Part shown: positions 60,686 through 64,000 of the stretch, piece by piece
How the letters are laid out: the number at the start of each line of letters is the position of its first letter
Position numbering within the stretch: the first letter of the stretch is position 1
Assembly (NCBI RefSeq): GCF_947241705.1
Contig: NC_079262.1
Coordinates: 496,001 to 560,000, forward strand
Reading direction: 5' to 3'
From: Saccharomyces mikatae IFO 1815
Lineage: Eukaryota; Ascomycota; Saccharomycetes; Saccharomycetales; Saccharomycetaceae
DNA length: 64,000 nucleotides
Program-made: the position numbers and the translations under genes
Notes under the pieces: model-generated
Databases searched by the model: none
Told to the model about the DNA's origin: nothing
The model's input: only the letters and a program-made list of their open reading frames with translations

Positions 60686-61049
60686 TATTTTTTTCATCAA
60701 CTTGACCTTCACTAGTTATCAAAATGTAAATCACGAGGAAGCATCACCTTAATAGAGCCACTCTGCATTTTTAAAATCCGCTCAAACCCTATATAAGTAT
60801 GTACTGAGTGTATTGGTACTTGGGTTCAACCTCCCTCAGAGCCCTGTCACCGCTCTTTTTTTTGTGACATATTATAACTGGAAAAATGGAAACGGAAATA
60901 TAAATATACATGAATAATATCAGTAACTAAACTACTCGATGATTGGTATTCAAGTATATTTCAATTTTGGTGTCTAGCATATTTATACGGGAGTGTGGAA
61001 GCTGCTAATTTTACTTTGCTAATTATTTTTTTTTGGAGGTCACGAATTG
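60686..61049. other. Intergenic region between tRNA-Tyr and DCV1
   Basis: About 360 bp. It begins with the tRNA terminator and holds the DCV1 promoter (TATATAAG near 60791). No LTR is recognisable here although tRNA flanks are common Ty targets. Confidence 0.55.
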
Positions 61050-62432
61050 ATGTTTAATACTAAGCTGAATCTGTTGACAATTTCTTTTCTACAATTAATC
61101 TCTTTTTCTGGATTCTTGCTATGCTCTTTGAGCTCTCCTATAATAAAAAGTTGGGGACTGGCTCGAGTTGGTGGGATGTATTACGGTGCGTTTGGTTACT
61201 GTCAAGAGGCAGATGTTTTTTTCTGCTCTCCAGTACATTTGTTGTATAATGCTTCAAAAGTAGGATTATCTGACTCTTCCTTCGAGCGATGGTGGCTGAA
61301 TCCCAAGTCAAGAGACACAGTAGGGAAACTTTTGATTTCAATACCGATAGCTACTTGCTTCACCCTTATCTGTTCTATACTTCCCTTTGTTTCCTTTTTT
61401 CTCTACCCGCCAGGAGGAACTAAAGTCCCACTTATTATTTTAAATGTGACTTTACACACATTGTCATTCTTGTCGACTGTATTTGCATGCATCATCATTT
61501 TATTGCAATTTCATCCCTTTACAACATGGTGTGGCTGGCTAACTATTCCTTGCTCTTTCTGCTCCTTCCTGGCGTGCATTTTGTCACTTTTGGGTTGCAT
61601 ACACCAATATAACCAAACAGCCATCATTGAAAAAGAAGCTAGCATCGAGAACTTAGATAGTATCCTCAAATTGTACGGAATGAGTCAAACACCAAGTGCT
61701 CTTAGTGATAAATCCTCGCAAGCAACCAAAAGTACGGTCCTTTCTCCCTCTAGCAAATCCGTTTATCTTAGTACAAGTTTTTCAAATAACTTACAAAGAA
61801 CCCTAGATCCTAATCAAGATGAACTACCTCCTGAAATCATTCCTTCAGTGAAAAAAGCCACTTCAGTCAACTTTTTTATTCCAAATTTGCATGGTGCCCC
61901 AATGTTTAGTGACAGAAGTAAGTCAAACCAAAAAACATTATCTATTCATGAGATAGACATTGCTAATTTATTTGTAAAACAAGAGGATAGAGAGATGCCT
62001 GTTAAAAAAAAAATAGAAAATGTTCTCTATTACGAGGACATCACAAGCCCTTCACAACACAACCACAACTCCCCTTGGTTATTTGGCGTGCATACTACTC
62101 AATTAGCTAATGATTTTAAGGTATATTCACAAAAAGATCATTGCCCGACAGCACCTCCCAAATATCAACTATGTCAAATAGCTCATTATGGGAATCAAGA
62201 CAATGTTGGTCAAAATTCTACTCCTTATAATTCGCAAAGGAAATTGGTTGGACACAATCTCAATCATGACCACAACTCGCATAGTGTTCGCGGTATCAAT
62301 GAACAATCACACCAAACGCTACCAGAAGCGTACAATACACAAAACATGCTACCCATAAAATATAAACCTGCCTATAAACAGCGGATTCATCATGAAAAGG
62401 GAAATCCACAGCCAGCCTACACTTTCCACTGA
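61050..62432 (+). CDS. DCV1: PalI/Rim9-like four-span membrane protein with long tail (DCV1, YFR012W)
   Basis: By position this is YFR012W/DCV1, a poorly known membrane protein. From the ATG at 61050 it has 460 residues. The first 190 contain four membrane segments (about 8-30, 95-122, 128-152 and 163-187). After the first is a lumenal loop with the GAFGYCQ and FFCSP cysteines typical of PalI/Rim9 and Sur7-type proteins. The remaining 270 residues are a hydrophilic tail rich in Ser, Asn, His and Gln. I recall the S. cerevisiae gene as only about 202 residues, so the long tail may be ancestral and lost there. Function is not assigned beyond family likeness. Confidence 0.82.
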   Translation: MFNTKLNLLTISFLQLISFSGFLLCSLSSPIIKSWGLARVGGMYYGAFGYCQEADVFFCSPVHLLYNASKVGLSDSSFERWWLNPKSRDTVGKLLISIPIATCFTLICSILPFVSFFLYPPGGTKVPLIILNVTLHTLSFLSTVFACIIILLQFHPFTTWCGWLTIPCSFCSFLACILSLLGCIHQYNQTAIIEKEASIENLDSILKLYGMSQTPSALSDKSSQATKSTVLSPSSKSVYLSTSFSNNLQRTLDPNQDELPPEIIPSVKKATSVNFFIPNLHGAPMFSDRSKSNQKTLSIHEIDIANLFVKQEDREMPVKKKIENVLYYEDITSPSQHNHNSPWLFGVHTTQLANDFKVYSQKDHCPTAPPKYQLCQIAHYGNQDNVGQNSTPYNSQRKLVGHNLNHDHNSHSVRGINEQSHQTLPEAYNTQNMLPIKYKPAYKQRIHHEKGNPQPAYTFH

Positions 62433-63037
62433 CGAAATACCTGAATTGATATACTGTTCAATTCACTTTTTCGTACGCGTTTTGTTGGCGCGTCGCAATT
62501 TGATGAAAATTACTAGTGTGGCCTTGCTGCTAGCGATGATTTTGCCTGCATTCCACATAGTTGATGTTTTCTTAAATATAATAGACTAGTATATAAAAGA
62601 TGATAATGGGCCAGATTAATAGTTGGAAATTTCTATCGGATATGTCTTTTTGTATCTATCCTTTCTAGGCGAAGAAAGGAAATGAGAGTACTTTTTAAAC
62701 CGTAATTAAATACTACCAAAACACAAACGGACTTTTAGGTACAACTTATATTCCCTGGTACCAACAAATGAAATGAAAGAAAGAGAACTGATGCACTTGT
62801 CAATATCGAGTTTTCCTTACATGCGGAAATGTTTGTATATTACCTCTAAGATGATAAAAGTGAGATATCATGCTTCACGATTTGCTGAAACTTTAACAAA
62901 TTCACTGAAATTACGTGAATTATACTAACGAAACAACGTAGTTTTCTTAGATGGTGGTGTTTTCCCCATTGATTTTGGGTCAACAAAACAACCACCTACT
63001 CAGTGCTTAAAGTGACGCTTGAAATTCCCTACTGTTT
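62433..63037. other. IOC3 promoter region with a short overlapping frame
   Basis: About 605 bp. A 65-codon plus-strand frame (62392-62589) starts inside the DCV1 end in another frame and finishes with a hydrophobic segment (TSVALLLAMILPAF). There is no further support for it. No RNA gene or repeat was seen. Confidence 0.5.
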
Positions 63038-64000
63038 ATGGATTCCCCATCCAATTCTATTCAAAACTTGCAGCAAGAAGCCCAAGGCAGCTCTTCCACA
63101 CAGTTTGTTGGCCATGATCAAGATCGCCCACCAGCGGCGAATTCTTCACAAACTGAACAGAACAACAACGTTTCTCAATCGGCTGATAATTTAAGAAGAT
63201 CAAGACGTGTTCCTAAACCAAGAACTAGCATATATGATGAGTATGAGGAAGAGCTAAAGGAAAGGGCGAATAAACCCAAGAAGAAGAGACCTCTTCCTAC
63301 TAAGAAAAAACCGTCTTCCACTCCAAATGCTAAATCAAATCATAAAGTAGAGAAAAAAAAGGTCACTACAGTTGCCAAAGATGGAAAACCCACATCGAAG
63401 GCCAATGACAAAAAAGTGGTGCCGAAACCTAAACCTGCCCATGAACAGGTAGAACCCACGTTGGTTCCTAGCAATTGGACTTCAGCAATACCTTTGCTTA
63501 CTTCAGATTTTAAAAACCAGTACAGTGTTATATCTAGATTAAAAAACCCTAACATGAAACCTGTACCTTATGCCGGTGATATTATTAAGTTGATGGCATT
63601 CATAAACAAGTTTAGTTCATTTTTCCATCCTGATCTACAAAACCTTTCTTTCCAAGATTTTGAAGTTGGTTTGGATTTATATCCTGGCGACCCTAAAGGG
63701 AATGCTGCGGGTATCGCGAAGGGCCCTGATGACACATCCTTGTTATTATATCCTGATTTTATGGCCATCAAGGATATCGTTCATTGCCAAGATAAAATGA
63801 ATCTTTTGTTCCTAGCCTTGTTAGATTTAACATTTACTGAGAATTTTGATAGTAAAAGTGCCAAAAAGAACGGCCCATTGACTACTTGGGAAAATCTGAA
63901 ATCGTCATCCAAGAAAATATTTTCTAGTTCTATTTATCGATTAAGGCTCGTGGCCCATGAATGGGGGTATCCACAAGAATGGCGGCAAAAGCTTCCTAGC
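63038..64000 (+). CDS. IOC3: ISW1a chromatin remodelling subunit, partial at 3' end
   Basis: Ioc3 (YFR013W) is the partner of Isw1 in the ISW1a complex, which spaces nucleosomes and represses initiation. The first 321 codons are present and open to the window edge; the full protein is near 790 residues. The start is MDSPSNSIQNLQQEAQGSSS. A basic region (RRSRRVPKPRTSIYDEYEEE) and Lys/Pro-rich stretch (KPKKKRP, residues about 80-140) precede a conserved part with PVPYAGDIIKLMAFINKFSS. The DNA-linker-binding HLB domain would lie downstream outside the window. Confidence 0.95.
   Translation, partial: MDSPSNSIQNLQQEAQGSSSTQFVGHDQDRPPAANSSQTEQNNNVSQSADNLRRSRRVPKPRTSIYDEYEEELKERANKPKKKRPLPTKKKPSSTPNAKSNHKVEKKKVTTVAKDGKPTSKANDKKVVPKPKPAHEQVEPTLVPSNWTSAIPLLTSDFKNQYSVISRLKNPNMKPVPYAGDIIKLMAFINKFSSFFHPDLQNLSFQDFEVGLDLYPGDPKGNAAGIAKGPDDTSLLLYPDFMAIKDIVHCQDKMNLLFLALLDLTFTENFDSKSAKKNGPLTTWENLKSSSKKIFSSSIYRLRLVAHEWGYPQEWRQKLPS

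Noticed and set aside
1-64000. CRISPR arrays, bacterial operons, rRNA genes, intact transposons
   Set aside because: I looked for direct-repeat arrays, rRNA blocks and transposon-coding regions and found none. The genome is eukaryotic and the only mobile remnants are the two solo LTRs.

Overview
This is a budding-yeast chromosome segment from the genus Saccharomyces (sensu stricto). Compact genes are nearly free of introns, and gene order and protein lengths match S. cerevisiae almost one for one. There is a 'point' centromere with CDEI-CDEII-CDEIII, intron-bearing tRNA-Tyr, and Ty-type LTR remnants beside a tRNA. From about 1 to 53.8 kb the order equals S. cerevisiae chromosome VII across CEN7: LEU1, PMA1, (BRP1), PMC1, COG7, RPN14, CDH1, ERP6, ERG26, CEN7, EFM5, SWC4, CUL3, PEX31, TFG2, PRP18, ECT1, STF2, SEC9, NMA2, MCY1, SNU71, MSB2, EAT1, YGR016W, YGR017W, UGA1, VMA7, DPC29, MTL1. 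From 55.36 kb onward the order is that of chromosome VI right arm: tRNA-Gly(GCC), GCN20, UBP6, MIC19, tRNA-Tyr(GUA), DCV1, IOC3.

The switch from VII to VI order lies in a gene-free 1.5 kb stretch (53.8-55.36 kb) holding two decayed solo LTRs next to the tRNA-Gly gene. From memory, a VI/VII translocation is described for S. mikatae IFO 1815 and shared by S. jurei. That makes one of these the likely source. S. cerevisiae and most other members of the genus lack this junction. This is the main structural finding of the window.

The left part carries two P-type ATPases back to back: the plasma-membrane proton pump PMA1 and the vacuolar calcium pump PMC1, separated by 3.2 kb with a Rap1 site for PMA1 and two Crz1/CDRE sites for PMC1. 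Then follow Golgi (COG7), proteasome (RPN14), APC/C (CDH1), ER cargo (ERP6) and sterol (ERG26) genes up to the centromere. The right part mixes RNA and transcription factors (TFG2, PRP18, SNU71, SWC4), lipid and NAD synthesis (ECT1, NMA2), two serine-rich cell-wall sensors (MSB2, MTL1), nitrogen use (UGA1), V-ATPase (VMA7) and mitochondrial functions. The genes do not form operons and each has its own promoter.

Starts were set at the first ATG that matches the known protein length. For several loci a longer open frame begins upstream, at a near-cognate codon (ERP6, CUL3, MCY1, YGR017W, DCV1) or at an earlier ATG (CDH1, TFG2, STF2, NMA2). Two genes run off the window: LEU1 (3' end missing) and IOC3 (3' end missing). 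Product names come from my recognition of the proteins and of synteny. No search was run.
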